Positions 39,966 through 48,924 of a stretch of DNA of 64,000 nucleotides are shown piece after piece. Position numbers and translations under genes: made by a program. How positions within the stretch are numbered: position 1 is the first letter of the stretch; each line of letters opens with the position of its first letter. The stretch covers positions 1 to 64,000 of the forward strand of contig CAWDWP010000010.1 in the NCBI GenBank assembly GCA_963806045.1. The letters are read 5' to 3'. The notes beneath the pieces are model-generated. The model did no database searches. It was not told the origin of the DNA and was given only the letters and a program-made list of their open reading frames with translations. Source of the DNA: DATCHW01 sp963806045. Its GTDB lineage: Bacteria > Bacteroidota > Ignavibacteria > Tepidaquicellales > Tepidaquicellaceae.

Positions 39966-40324
39966 TTTGAACCTCTTTCTTGTTTTGTTTATGAAGGTTT
40001 ATTTTAAGTTTAACCAAAAATCAAAATAACTTTAGCTAATTAGTTAAATTTTGAATATTGATTTTTATAATTGTGATTAAAACTTTTTTATCAATTGAAT
40101 AATGTAATCGAGCGTATTTAAGTTAAAAAAATTTTATCTTCCACTTCTTATAACATCGAACTGTATACGTATTTACTTTTAAGATTTATTAATAATGAAT
40201 ATTTTCATTGAAAAAATCAAGTCAACAAATCGTTAAATTGACTGATTAACTTATTGTTGTAATTAAAAAAATCTTTCATTGCTGTTAATTAAAAAAATAT
40301 ATATCTTAATTAAATACTATTTAT
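39966..40324. other. Divergent AT-rich intergenic region
   Basis: About 360 bases between the divergent T9SS gene and the 40325 gene. It must hold promoters for both. I see no coding frame, no known repeat and no stable hairpin. A TCAAGTCAAC string at 40217 also occurs near 37554, possibly by chance. Confidence 0.4.
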
Positions 40325-40810
40325 ATGAAAAATAAATTAATAATCATATTTCTTATTTTAACTTTATCAGCAGGAATCCTGAATGCTCAGTATAAAGGTC
40401 CTGATGAGAAATACAAAAACACACCCTTTCTGGGCTTATTTAATTCTAAGAATTTTTCAATGGAACACTCATTCCAGGTAAGTTTTTTAACTACCGGGTA
40501 CGGGAATGTATCTTTGACCTCGTATGTAAACAGAATGAATTATAAGATTTCCGATAAAATAAATATTTCCGCTGACGTTAAGCTGCAGTATTCTCCTTAC
40601 GTAAGTTCCGCTTACGGTAAAGATTTTTCCGGAAAGTTACAGTCAGATCTTACCGGACTTTATTTATCAAGACTATCATTTGATTATAAGCTTTCTGAAA
40701 ATTCTTTTCTGAAAGTTGAATTCAGAAGGTTTGATGAGAGTGATATGTTTGGTTATTACAATAATCCTTTTTCGATGTATAACGATTCACGGTTTGCAAA
40801 TTGGCGGTAA
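40325..40810 (+). CDS. Small exported beta-rich protein, outer-membrane-like
   Basis: 161 residues. A clear signal peptide (MKNKLIIIFLILTLSAGILNAQ) is followed by alternating strands with aromatic ends: HSFQVSFLTTGYGNVSLTSYV, KINISADVKLQYSPY, GLYLSRLSFDYKLS, FLKVEFRRF. That suggests a small porin-like or outer-membrane-associated beta-sheet protein. No sorting domain or lipobox. It ends NDSRFANWR just before a terminator. I do not recognise a named family. It is followed at a distance of 65 bases by the LytR_C-rsfS-pdxA-ftsE group. Confidence 0.6.
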   Translation: MKNKLIIIFLILTLSAGILNAQYKGPDEKYKNTPFLGLFNSKNFSMEHSFQVSFLTTGYGNVSLTSYVNRMNYKISDKINISADVKLQYSPYVSSAYGKDFSGKLQSDLTGLYLSRLSFDYKLSENSFLKVEFRRFDESDMFGYYNNPFSMYNDSRFANWR

Positions 40811-40832
40811 TATTAAACCGAAATATATTTTT

Positions 40833-40867
40833 AACCGGAAGTGATTAATTTTGCTTTCGGTTTTTTG
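40833..40867 (+). terminator. Intrinsic terminator after 40325-40810
   Basis: AACCGGAAG-(12)-CTTTCGGTT followed by TTTTTG; one G-T pair in the stem. It lies 23 bases past the stop, just before the next ATG. Confidence 0.75.
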
Positions 40868-40875
40868 TTTACTTT

Positions 40876-41367
40876 ATGAAAGAAGAATCAAAAAAATCAA
40901 TTTTAAATTATGTTCTAAATTTTTCAATAATTGTTTTTACAATCATTTGTCTTGTATTAGGATATTCCCTTTTTAAAAATTCATTGGCTTCCAGGCAGGA
41001 TAAGCCGAAATCCATTGCTGACACTTCGAAAACGACAATTACCAATCAGCCGAACAAAGCATATCAGATTGATGTTCAGAATGGAACGGGTGAAAATGGT
41101 ATTGCTGCTGATTTCAGAGCTTACCTTAAAAAGAAAGGTTTCGATGTTGTGGAAATGGGGAACTATAAAAATACGGATGTAAATAAAACTATGGTAATTG
41201 ACAGGACAGGGAATAAAAATGCAGCAAAAAAAGTTGCTGAATCTCTCGGAATTAACGAAAAAAATATTATTCAGCAAAGAGACACTACTTCATTCCTTGA
41301 TGCAACAGTAATTATTGGGAAGGACTATCAGGATTTAAATCCTTATAAAGAAAAAGTAAAAAAATAA
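40876..41367 (+). CDS. LytR C-terminal domain (LytR_C) membrane protein
   Basis: 163 residues. One membrane helix (about residues 14-33; FSIIVFTIICLVLGYSLF) leaves the rest periplasmic. The LytR_C domain spans about 52-155: IDVQNGTGENGIAADFRAYLKKKGF (VxNGTG...GxA pattern), then VIDRTGNKNAAKKVAESLG and DATVIIGKDY. This domain is typical of the tail of LytR-CpsA-Psr proteins. Stand-alone copies are common beside rsfS in Bacteroidota-type genomes; their role in the envelope is not settled. rsfS starts 3 bases after its stop. Confidence 0.82.
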   Translation: MKEESKKSILNYVLNFSIIVFTIICLVLGYSLFKNSLASRQDKPKSIADTSKTTITNQPNKAYQIDVQNGTGENGIAADFRAYLKKKGFDVVEMGNYKNTDVNKTMVIDRTGNKNAAKKVAESLGINEKNIIQQRDTTSFLDATVIIGKDYQDLNPYKEKVKK

Positions 41368-41370
41368 TTG

Positions 41371-41718
41371 ATGGAATCAAAAGAACTTACAAACTTAATA
41401 ACAAAACTCATTCTTAATAAAAAAGGCGAGAAGATAAAGATTCTCGATTTAAGGGAATTAACACCTGTCTCAGATTATTTCGTAATTTGTACCGCATCCT
41501 CTGAGCCGCAGGTAAAAGCCATTGCCGACTATGTTTCGGAAGAAACAAAGAAGAAACAGGAACGGCCCTGGCACAGTGAAGGTTATCAGAATTTAAGCTG
41601 GGTATTACTCGATTTTGTCGATGTTGTAGTTCATATCTTTCTTCCTGAGTCCAGGAAATTTTATAATCTTGAAGGTCTATGGGGTGATGCAGTCATCACA
41701 GAAATAAAGGACGAATAG
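41371..41718 (+). CDS. rsfS: Ribosomal silencing factor RsfS
   Basis: 115 residues from ATG 41371 (a TTG three bases earlier is also possible). Family motifs are clear: KILDLRELTPVSDYFVICTA, SEPQVKAIADYVSEE, RPWHSEGYQNLSWVLLDFVDVVVHIF and YNLEGLWGDA. RsfS binds L14 on the 50S subunit and blocks joining of the 30S under starvation. It sits between the LytR_C gene and pdxA, close enough for one transcript. Confidence 0.93.
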   Translation: MESKELTNLITKLILNKKGEKIKILDLRELTPVSDYFVICTASSEPQVKAIADYVSEETKKKQERPWHSEGYQNLSWVLLDFVDVVVHIFLPESRKFYNLEGLWGDAVITEIKDE

Positions 41719-41727
41719 AATTTATTT

Positions 41728-42681
41728 ATGAAAAAAAGAATTATTTTTACCATCGGAGATCCAAATGGTATTGGTCCTGAAATTATACTTAAAATCTTTA
41801 ATTCCCCTTTATCCAAAAAGTTTTTTTTCAAAGCTATTGGTCCGGGAAAAATTTTTGATTACTATTCGAAATTACTGAGATTGAAGAAACTGAATCCGGA
41901 AAATCTGCTCAACATCAGAGATTATGATACTTTTAAAACTGTTCCGGGAAAGATTTCACCTTTAGCCGGTAGAATAGCAGGAGATGCAGTTAGAATAGCA
42001 TCCGATTTATGTATGCACGAAGAATATGATTCAATGGTTACTTTGCCATTATCAAAGGAATCTTTAAATTTGGGAGGGTATGAGTACCCCGGTCATACTG
42101 AAATGCTTGAATATTATACCGGTTCAAAGGAAGTTTTAATGATTATGCATTCACCGGAATTAATTATCGCAAATGCAACGAACCATATTCCTTTGAAAAA
42201 ACTGTCACGAATAATTAATAAATCATTCATTAAAAAAAAATTAATTCTTCTGAATAATATATTAGTCAGTGAACTGAAAATATTCAAACCGTCAATTGCT
42301 GTTTTATCTTTTAACCCTCATAACGGGGATGGCGGTAAAATCAGCAATGAAGAACTAATCTCAGTGGTACCTGCTATTGAAGAACTGAAATCCGAGGGAT
42401 TGAATATATCCGGTACTTTTGCAGCCGATTCTTACTTTGGAAATAAAATATATAAGAAATTTAATGTGACCCTGGCATTATTTCACGATCAGGGACTAAT
42501 ACCTTTTAAAATGCTCGCGGGTAAAAACGGAGTCAACTTTACAGGTGGTTTAAAAATTGTTCGTACTTCTCCTGACCATGGAACAGCATTTGATATTGCC
42601 GGGAAGGGAATTGCTGAAATTTCCAGCACCATAGCTGCGATAAAACTAGCATCAAAAATTATTGACGCACAATCAAAATGA
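41728..42681 (+). CDS. pdxA: 4-hydroxythreonine-4-phosphate dehydrogenase
   Basis: 317 residues. IIFTIGDPNGIGPEIILK at the N-terminus, PLSKESLNLGGYEYPGHTEML, HIPLKKLSRIINK, LSFNPHNGDGGKISNEE (metal-binding His), LALFHDQGLIPFKML, and TSPDHGTAFDIAGKG (substrate- and metal-binding His-Asp) are all intact. It oxidises 4-phosphohydroxythreonine with NAD in DXP-dependent pyridoxal phosphate synthesis. Its stop overlaps the ATG of the FtsE-type gene (ATGA), so the two are translationally coupled. Confidence 0.95.
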   Translation: MKKRIIFTIGDPNGIGPEIILKIFNSPLSKKFFFKAIGPGKIFDYYSKLLRLKKLNPENLLNIRDYDTFKTVPGKISPLAGRIAGDAVRIASDLCMHEEYDSMVTLPLSKESLNLGGYEYPGHTEMLEYYTGSKEVLMIMHSPELIIANATNHIPLKKLSRIINKSFIKKKLILLNNILVSELKIFKPSIAVLSFNPHNGDGGKISNEELISVVPAIEELKSEGLNISGTFAADSYFGNKIYKKFNVTLALFHDQGLIPFKMLAGKNGVNFTGGLKIVRTSPDHGTAFDIAGKGIAEISSTIAAIKLASKIIDAQSK

Positions 42682-43346
42682 TAATCCTTGATAAAATAGC
42701 ATTTTCTTATCCGGACAAAGAAATATTTGAAAACGCAAGCCTTGAAGTGAATGAAGGAGAATTTTTATTTATAGTTGGGGAAAGCGGAATCGGAAAAACA
42801 ACGCTTTTGAAATTAATTTATTTTGATTTATTTCCGGAAAAAGGAATAGTTAAATTCGGGAATTACAGCTCAAAAACAATTGATAAAACGGATATTCCTG
42901 CATTAAGGAGGGATATAGGAATCGTCTTTCAGGATTTCAAGATATTTTATGATAGAAATGTTTTTGAAAACCTGGCGATCCCGCTGTATATTTTGAATAA
43001 TAAAAGTGATGAAATTAAGAAAAAGGTTTTTGATGTCGCATCTAGGTTTAAGCTTCTTGAAATTTTGAAGAAAATGCCCTATGATTTATCAGGAGGGGAA
43101 CAGCAAAAAGTTTGCATAGCACGTGCAATGATTAATGATCCTAAACTTTTAATTGCAGATGAGCCAACCGGAAACCTGGACCCTTTTATTTCTTATGAAC
43201 TTTTTAAACTCATTGATGATATTAATATTAAAGGTACGACTGTAGTTGTAGCAACACATAATTTTGAAATTGTCAGGAAGTTTCCGGAGAAAAGAATTAT
43301 CCAGATAAAATCGAATAATTTCTTCGATGTAAAATTAAAGATATAA
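42678..43346 (+). CDS. FtsE-like ABC transporter ATP-binding protein
   Basis: 222 residues. Walker A GESGIGKTTLLK (about 36-47), Q-loop IGIVFQDFKIFYDRNVFENLA, signature LSGGEQQKV, Walker B LLIADEPTGNLDP and the H-loop VVVATHNFEIV are intact. The Q-loop region with DRNVFEN and the size match FtsE, the cell-division ATPase that with FtsX activates peptidoglycan hydrolases. No ftsX follows; the gene is the last of its run and ends at a terminator. FtsE is the best guess, but another ABC ATPase of the MacB/LolD group is possible. Confidence 0.8.
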   Translation: MIILDKIAFSYPDKEIFENASLEVNEGEFLFIVGESGIGKTTLLKLIYFDLFPEKGIVKFGNYSSKTIDKTDIPALRRDIGIVFQDFKIFYDRNVFENLAIPLYILNNKSDEIKKKVFDVASRFKLLEILKKMPYDLSGGEQQKVCIARAMINDPKLLIADEPTGNLDPFISYELFKLIDDINIKGTTVVVATHNFEIVRKFPEKRIIQIKSNNFFDVKLKI

Positions 43347-43370
43347 AAGTATTCTGTCAGATTTTAAAAT

Positions 43371-43403
43371 AAAAAAGACGGACAATAATGTTCGTCTTTT
43401 TTT
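43371..43403. terminator. Bidirectional terminator between FtsE-like and TPR genes
   Basis: AAAAAGACGGAC-AATAAT-GTTCGTCTTTTTTT, with one bulged or mismatched position in the stem. It lies between two converging genes. Confidence 0.8.
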
Positions 43404-43429
43404 GAATTACCTTAATTAAAAATTCTTTC

Positions 43430-44836
43430 TTATTTTCTTCCCATCAGAAAATTAGTGACTTTTTCCCAGTCTTTCTCAAAATCAAAACAAAACCTGTCTT
43501 GTGGATTCAGCCTGAATCCTATTTCAACCATCTCGAGTCCTTTTTCTATTTCAGCTCTTAAAAAATAGATTTTTGCTCTTTCGTAATACGGGTCAGCCCA
43601 GTCAGGATTGCTTTTTGACGAACCTTCAAATGCGTTTAACGCTTCATCATACTTCTTTGCATCGAGTAAAGCACATCCATAATCATACCATGCATCATAA
43701 TTATCGATATCAAGTTTAATTACTTTTTCATAACTTGCTAATGCATCCGTGAAATTTCCCATTGCATATTCTGCATCTGCTTTCGAATACCAGATTTCAG
43801 AAAAATCGTTACATAATACAATCGCTGAATTATAATTATCAAGAGCCTGGCTGTACTCATTTATACAATAATAGCAATTGCCTCTACCGTAATATGATTC
43901 ATAATTAGTCGGGTCGATTTCGATTGATTTGGAAAAATAATCTATTGCTTTATTGTATTCTTTAAGTTCTTCGAAAGCATTACCTATATTGTGATATGAA
44001 TATGCATCGTTGCTTCGGAGTGTAATGGCTTTTTCGTAATACTCAATTGCTTTATGAAGCCTGCCAAGAGACGCATAAGCATTCGCGGCATTATACCAGG
44101 CGGATGCAAAATTTTCGCAAAGTGCCAGGCACATTTCGTAACTTTCAATTGCTTTTAAAAATTTTCCCTGTCTGTTAAGCACTATCCCTCTGTTGTACCA
44201 TGCATTGTGATTGGTAGGGGAAAACTCAATGTGTTTATCATAATATTCAAGGGACTTTTCAAACATATCCAGAAAGTCGTGACAATATCCCAGCTCATAA
44301 AATGCATCTTTGTTGTTCGGTTCCAGATTTAAAACTTTGTTGAAACATTCAATAGCTTCATCAAATTTTTCCAGCCGTTCATAAGTCAGACCCTGATTAA
44401 AAAGAGCTTCAATATTATCGGGCTCAAGTTCAAGAGCTTTCTGATACGAATTTAAAGCGGCTTCTTTTTTGCCGCAACTGTCTAAAGTTATTCCTCTGTT
44501 TAGGTAAATTTCTACATCACTGGGATTGCATTCTATAGCTTTGTCGTAATACTCAAGGGCTTCCGTATATTGTCCTAAACCATCTAAAATTAATGCTTTT
44601 TTGTGATATGCGTCGGATGTGAAAGGATAATGTTCAAGAAGCAAGTTAATATATTCAAGTGCTTTCTGATATTGTCCTTTATCCATAAAATGGTTCACCG
44701 TTTCTTCAAGATGTTCTGAATCGAAATTTCGTCCAAAACCGCTTAAATAATCCGGCATTTCATCTCTTGCATCGTTGTTCTCCGAAGAATTTTCGTCGTT
44801 CTCATTGAAGAATTCTGTATCATCAAATGGATTCAA
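43430..44836 (-). CDS. TPR-repeat protein
   Basis: 468 residues built almost entirely of tetratricopeptide repeats, about eleven, from residue 35 to 445. Examples are AYHKKALILDGLGQYTEALEYYDKA, NRGITLDSCGKKEAALNSYQKAL and WYNRGIVLNRQGKFLKAIESYEMCL. The N-terminal 45 residues are acidic and Asn-rich. The start codon is TTG at 44836: AAAGGAG lies 8 bases upstream and no ATG fits better. No signal peptide, so it is likely a cytosolic scaffold. Partners unknown. Confidence 0.88.
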   Translation of the reverse strand: MNPFDDTEFFNENDENSSENNDARDEMPDYLSGFGRNFDSEHLEETVNHFMDKGQYQKALEYINLLLEHYPFTSDAYHKKALILDGLGQYTEALEYYDKAIECNPSDVEIYLNRGITLDSCGKKEAALNSYQKALELEPDNIEALFNQGLTYERLEKFDEAIECFNKVLNLEPNNKDAFYELGYCHDFLDMFEKSLEYYDKHIEFSPTNHNAWYNRGIVLNRQGKFLKAIESYEMCLALCENFASAWYNAANAYASLGRLHKAIEYYEKAITLRSNDAYSYHNIGNAFEELKEYNKAIDYFSKSIEIDPTNYESYYGRGNCYYCINEYSQALDNYNSAIVLCNDFSEIWYSKADAEYAMGNFTDALASYEKVIKLDIDNYDAWYDYGCALLDAKKYDEALNAFEGSSKSNPDWADPYYERAKIYFLRAEIEKGLEMVEIGFRLNPQDRFCFDFEKDWEKVTNFLMGRK

Positions 44837-44996
44837 ATTTTTTCTCCTTTATAACTTTCAAAAATAAATTATATAAAACATCATCATAAGTCAAGGAGTA
44901 TTAAAAAAGAGAAAAATTTTTATATAAAAGTCTTTAGACTTGACTAATACCTTAATCAATTGTTTTTATTTGTGAATCGCTTTAATTTATTATATT

Positions 44997-46145
44997 ATGA
45001 AAAAAATAGTCTATATACTAATATTTTATGCTTTTATATTTAGTTCTTGTGCAGTTTTAAAAATTTCAAATAAAATCAAAATAGAAGAATCAAAAGATTG
45101 GCTGATGCCTGATGGAAATCCATCCCGTACAAATATTTATAAAACTAATTCTCCACTAAACCCGCCATTCAAATTATTATGGTCGTTCGATAACGATGCA
45201 GCATACCCGGTTAAAAATCTGCTGGCATCGGATGCAGTTTTATTCTCCGGAAATCTTAAAGGAGAAATTTATGGAATTGATATGATTTCCGGTAAATCAC
45301 TTGGTTCTTTTTCATCATCATCACCATCACAAATTAATGGCTTTGTGATTTATAATTATGATATAATCTTGAGTCGTGTCGGTGACGATAAAAAAAGTAT
45401 TATTTCATATAATATTAATACCGGGAAAGAAAACTGGAATGTCGATTTTGGTTGGGTGGTATCTTCTCCGGTTTTAAAAAATGATAATTTAATATTCGGA
45501 ACAATGGATGGATATGTTGTTAACATTCAACCTCAGAATGGAAGTTTAATTTGGAAATATAAAGATAAAAATGAATATACTTCGAATCAATTTTCTTCTT
45601 CTTCCACAATTTATAACGAATATATATATTCAGGAAATGTTAATGGAAATATTTATTCTCTTAAAATATCAGACGGGTCATTCAACTGGAGATTTAAAAC
45701 AGAAGGACCTGTATATTCGGACATTTCTGCATTTAATAATAAATTATTCTTTTTTTCCGATGATATGAATTTTTATTGCCTCGATACTGCAGGGAATCTG
45801 GTTTGGAAAAAAGACTTATCAACAAAATCCTATTCTTCTGCCGGTTTTTATTATGACCTCGTGATTACGGCTGCGGTCGATGGATTTGTTTATGCACTTA
45901 ATATCTCAACAGGTGAAATAGTCTGGAAGTTCAGGACTAATGGCTCAATTTGGGCATCCCCTCTGATTGCTCAAGGGAAAATATTTGTAGGTTCACTTGA
46001 TGAAAATTTTTATTGCATCAGGGCGGATAATGGTGAACTTCTTTGGAAATATAAATTAGAAGGAAGAATAAAATCAAATGCCGTTATATGGAATGATTTT
46101 ATTTTTATCAGCTCCGATGATAAGAATATTTATTGCTTTAAGTAA
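44997..46145 (+). CDS. PQQ-binding-like beta-propeller lipoprotein (BamB-like fold)
   Basis: 382 residues. A lipoprotein signal ends in FSSC (Cys18). Seven or so propeller blades follow with the pattern G-IYALDI-TG-LLWKYK: GEIYGIDMISGKSLGSF, NTGKENWNVDF, QNGSLIWKYK, SDGSFNWRFK, AGNLVWKK, STGEIVWKFR, DNGELLWKYK. It resembles BamB, but many non-BamB relatives share this fold, and no bam gene is nearby. It likely sits in the outer membrane's inner leaflet as a scaffold. It converges with the CHAD gene. Confidence 0.82.
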   Translation: MKKIVYILIFYAFIFSSCAVLKISNKIKIEESKDWLMPDGNPSRTNIYKTNSPLNPPFKLLWSFDNDAAYPVKNLLASDAVLFSGNLKGEIYGIDMISGKSLGSFSSSSPSQINGFVIYNYDIILSRVGDDKKSIISYNINTGKENWNVDFGWVVSSPVLKNDNLIFGTMDGYVVNIQPQNGSLIWKYKDKNEYTSNQFSSSSTIYNEYIYSGNVNGNIYSLKISDGSFNWRFKTEGPVYSDISAFNNKLFFFSDDMNFYCLDTAGNLVWKKDLSTKSYSSAGFYYDLVITAAVDGFVYALNISTGEIVWKFRTNGSIWASPLIAQGKIFVGSLDENFYCIRADNGELLWKYKLEGRIKSNAVIWNDFIFISSDDKNIYCFK

Positions 46146-46151
46146 TTTTAT

Positions 46152-47207
46152 TTATTCTGAAGGAATAACTTTAATGTCTTTAGAGATTTCTGATTTATTT
46201 TTTGATTCAATCATCTGTCCATTTTGTGATATCTCTTGATTTAACAAAAATGTGATTGTCTGTTCGAGATCTTCTGTACTCCATTTTTTCAGTGTATCAC
46301 ATACTAATCCGAACTGCTTTTTCCTTTTATTCTTCAAAGTTTTGATAAATTCATTCATAGGAGCTATCGCAATCTTGTCCCGGACTTTTTTTATCCTCTT
46401 ATTATAAATTTTGATTTCTTTGATAAAATCAATAAGTTTCGGAATTAGTACATCAATATCGTGAATTGTACCGGCGTGCTCAACAAATTTTTTAGTCTCG
46501 GAAATTATTTCATCAAACTCTTTATTTATCAGTTCTGAGTACATTTCCATAGCATAACGTAAAGGCTTAGCTTTGATTCTTAATTGATGCAGTTCGTTTT
46601 TTTTCAAGGGATGGTTCAAAACAGTGCTTTTTAAAGCTATAACCCTGGATCTTAATGCGGGAATAATAATTTTAGCATTATCGATAAATCCCATATCAAG
46701 ATTAAAATTAGTGAATTTTTCTTTTTGCTTTCTTGAAAAACCTTCCTGAATAAATGTAACAAAATCACTTTTTGAGTCAATGAATTTTATTATTTTGGTA
46801 TTTTTTACAAGGTTATCTCTCAATCCGGATTTATTATTTTTAAGTTTAGACACAAATAATATAAGAATTTTATTATCTTCGGGACTATGTTTGATGATGT
46901 AATTGTCTATAATTTCAAATGATACATCCAGTTCCCGGATAGCACCAATAATTCTGATAAAGTTACTAATGGAATTATATACCTTTTTGAACTTATTTTT
47001 TGGAAATAAATCCACGAAAATTTTCAGATAACCTTTGAATCTTCTTGCTGCAACCCTCGTTTGATGCAATGCTTCAGTATCTTCATCATCAAATATTCCG
47101 CGGCTGTTTTTGAATATATCGTCTATCTTGAATAATAGGATAAGACTCATTACTTCTCTTAAAGTAACATCTTTCCTAAACCCCTCTATTTCTTTAAGCG
47201 AGGACAT
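46152..47207 (-). CDS. CHAD domain protein
   Basis: 351 residues. CHAD domains are helical bundles lined by His, Arg and Lys that bind inorganic polyphosphate. Diagnostic stretches are EALHQTRVAARRFKGYLKIF (about residues 40-60) and HQLRIKAKPLRYAMEMYSEL (about 205-225). The family H-x-x-R-x-x-x-R-R pattern is present in the first and conserved as HQLRIKAKPLR in the second. It has no CYTH domain. It is followed upstream by osmC with a 2-base gap, so probably co-transcribed in the folD-prmA-cupin-osmC-CHAD run. No ppk or ppx in the window. Confidence 0.88.
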   Translation of the reverse strand: MSSLKEIEGFRKDVTLREVMSLILLFKIDDIFKNSRGIFDDEDTEALHQTRVAARRFKGYLKIFVDLFPKNKFKKVYNSISNFIRIIGAIRELDVSFEIIDNYIIKHSPEDNKILILFVSKLKNNKSGLRDNLVKNTKIIKFIDSKSDFVTFIQEGFSRKQKEKFTNFNLDMGFIDNAKIIIPALRSRVIALKSTVLNHPLKKNELHQLRIKAKPLRYAMEMYSELINKEFDEIISETKKFVEHAGTIHDIDVLIPKLIDFIKEIKIYNKRIKKVRDKIAIAPMNEFIKTLKNKRKKQFGLVCDTLKKWSTEDLEQTITFLLNQEISQNGQMIESKNKSEISKDIKVIPSE

Positions 47208-47209
47208 TT

Positions 47210-47629
47210 TCAGTTGGAAATTTTAGCTTCCCAGCTTACTTTGCATCCGGCTTTTTTGAACATTGCAGATATGCTGCAATATTTATTCTGGGAAAGATTT
47301 ATAATATTATTAAGCTCATCTATCGTGGCATCAGGACTTTTGAGATTATAAATCAATTTAACCTTTGTAAATATTTTCGGATGCGTTTCAGCTCTTTCGG
47401 CATCTAATTCAATATCAAATTCCTCAATGGTTTTATTCATTTTTCTGAGCATGGATAGTATATCCATCGCAGTGCATCCTCCGAGGCTTTGAAGCATTAC
47501 TTCTAAAGGAGTAGCCGCAGAATCTTCTCCGCCCGGCTGAGGATGATGTGAGTCGAAATAAGTTACCCTGCCCAACTCGTTATATCCTGCTAATCTCATT
47601 TCTTTTTCTAATTTCAATGTTGCTTTCAT
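47210..47629 (-). CDS. OsmC/Ohr family peroxiredoxin-like protein
   Basis: 139 residues. The two family cysteines are present: the first in LQSLGGCTAMDILSML (about Cys52) and the second in NKYCSISAMFKKAGCKVSW (about Cys118). The N-terminal Gly/Asp-rich region DSHHPQPGGEDSAATPLEVML is typical of the YhfA-like OsmC group. It may reduce organic peroxides with thiols, or have another role in this subgroup. It is part of a minus-strand run ending in the CHAD gene. Confidence 0.87.
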   Translation of the reverse strand: MKATLKLEKEMRLAGYNELGRVTYFDSHHPQPGGEDSAATPLEVMLQSLGGCTAMDILSMLRKMNKTIEEFDIELDAERAETHPKIFTKVKLIYNLKSPDATIDELNNIINLSQNKYCSISAMFKKAGCKVSWEAKISN

Positions 47630-47712
47630 AATGTTTTATATAGTTTCAGTTTATGGAATTTTATTAGTATACCATTTTCATTTTTAAAAATCAAACAGTG
47701 ATTAAATAATAT

Positions 47713-48072
47713 CTAATCCGTCAATTTACCATGTATTGCAAGCCAAATACATTCAGGGTTTTTGCTGGTGTAATTAACTCTGTGTTTTGTACCGGATTTT
47801 ATCAGGATATAATCACCTTTTTCCAAATTGAATTTCTCACCTGAACGAAAAGAAATTTCAGCTATACCTTTTAATAAAATTACCCACTCGTCCGTTTTTT
47901 CCGATAACCATATGCCGTTTGGAGTCGTTTGTCCGCTTGAAATTATCCTCTCAATTTTTATTCGCTTGCCGGACAATATATTTTGAAATATTTCCGCACT
48001 TTTCACTTTAATATCTTTAATTTCAAAGATATTATTCTTTTCTATTTTTTCGATGCGTATAGTCCCAGCCAT
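47713..48072 (-). CDS. Small cupin-domain protein
   Basis: 119 residues. One conserved beta-barrel: WVILLKGIAEISFRSGEKFNLEKGDYILIKSGTKHRV covers both cupin motifs, with a His in GTKHRV and a preceding EW pair. The first motif's two-histidine ligands are absent (SEKTDEWV), so metal binding may be partial. The N-terminus overlaps the end of prmA by 31 bases in another frame, suggesting coupled translation. Substrate unknown. Confidence 0.75.
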   Translation of the reverse strand: MAGTIRIEKIEKNNIFEIKDIKVKSAEIFQNILSGKRIKIERIISSGQTTPNGIWLSEKTDEWVILLKGIAEISFRSGEKFNLEKGDYILIKSGTKHRVNYTSKNPECIWLAIHGKLTD

Positions 48073-48899
48073 TCCGATTTGTAATTAATTTGCTTCAACT
48101 CAAATCCTTTGCTTTCCAGTAAATTCCTGAATTTATCTTCTTCTTCGCTTAATACACCTGATATAAAAAGTTTTCCTCCGGATTTTAATTTCTCATAGAT
48201 TGAACCGATGTTTTCTTCAATGACACTTCTGATTATATTCGCACAAATTAAGTCAAATCCGCTTTCTGTTATCTGAGTAATATTTCCTTTTATCAGTTTT
48301 ACGTTTTTACTTACTCCGTTCAATTCAAAATACTCCCTTGCATTTTCAATAGAGTTTTCATCAATATCTATAGAAACAGCTTTTTCAATTCCTAATTTTA
48401 TTGCAGATATTGTCAGAATTCCTGTCCCACATCCGTAGTCAAGCATATACTTATCCTCTTCGTCAATTTCATCAATTAGAAAATCAAGAACCAGTTGTGT
48501 GGTTTCATTATGACCCGTTCCGAAAGACATTTTAGGGTCAATCTCTATTAGGACTTTATCTTTCGGATTAATCAGCTTATCTTTTTTCCAGCTCGGATAA
48601 ATAATAATTTTATTTTTTAAATAAATCGGCTCTATAGATTCTTCCCACTCCGCATTCCAGTTTTTTGAATCAAATTCGGTAACGATTAATTTGTCATTTT
48701 TTAAACCAATTTCTTTTTTCAAACGCTTTACCAGTTCCTCTAAATCTTTTTTCTTATTTTGAAGATAATAAACTTTTATACAAATGTCCTCTTCAAGAAT
48801 ATTATCTATTCCTGACAGGTAAAGAGTATTATAAATAGCATCGTAATTTTTCTCATTATACATAACCTGAAGCTCAAGATACTTTTCTTGTTTAATCAT
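48042..48899 (-). CDS. prmA: Ribosomal protein L11 methyltransferase
   Basis: 285 residues. The SAM-binding Rossmann fold is clear: KMSFGTGHNETTQLVLDFL, MLDYGCGTGILTISAIKLG (motif I), AVSIDIDENSIENAREYFELNG, LICANIIRSVIEENI. The N-terminal ferredoxin-like domain (residues 1 to about 90) is shorter and divergent, as in Bacteroidota versions. It trimethylates L11. folD lies 25 bases upstream on the same strand. Confidence 0.9.
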   Translation of the reverse strand: MIKQEKYLELQVMYNEKNYDAIYNTLYLSGIDNILEEDICIKVYYLQNKKKDLEELVKRLKKEIGLKNDKLIVTEFDSKNWNAEWEESIEPIYLKNKIIIYPSWKKDKLINPKDKVLIEIDPKMSFGTGHNETTQLVLDFLIDEIDEEDKYMLDYGCGTGILTISAIKLGIEKAVSIDIDENSIENAREYFELNGVSKNVKLIKGNITQITESGFDLICANIIRSVIEENIGSIYEKLKSGGKLFISGVLSEEEDKFRNLLESKGFELKQINYKSEWLGLYASKK

Positions 48900-48924
48900 A
48901 AAAATTTAACCTGAATTAATTATT

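Noticed and set aside
42678..43346. Complete ftsEX operon
   Set aside because: The next gene is convergent and encodes a TPR protein; there is no FtsX.
44997..46145. Assignment as BamB of the outer-membrane assembly machine
   Set aside because: Only the propeller and lipobox agree. No bam neighbour and no BamB-specific motif could be verified.
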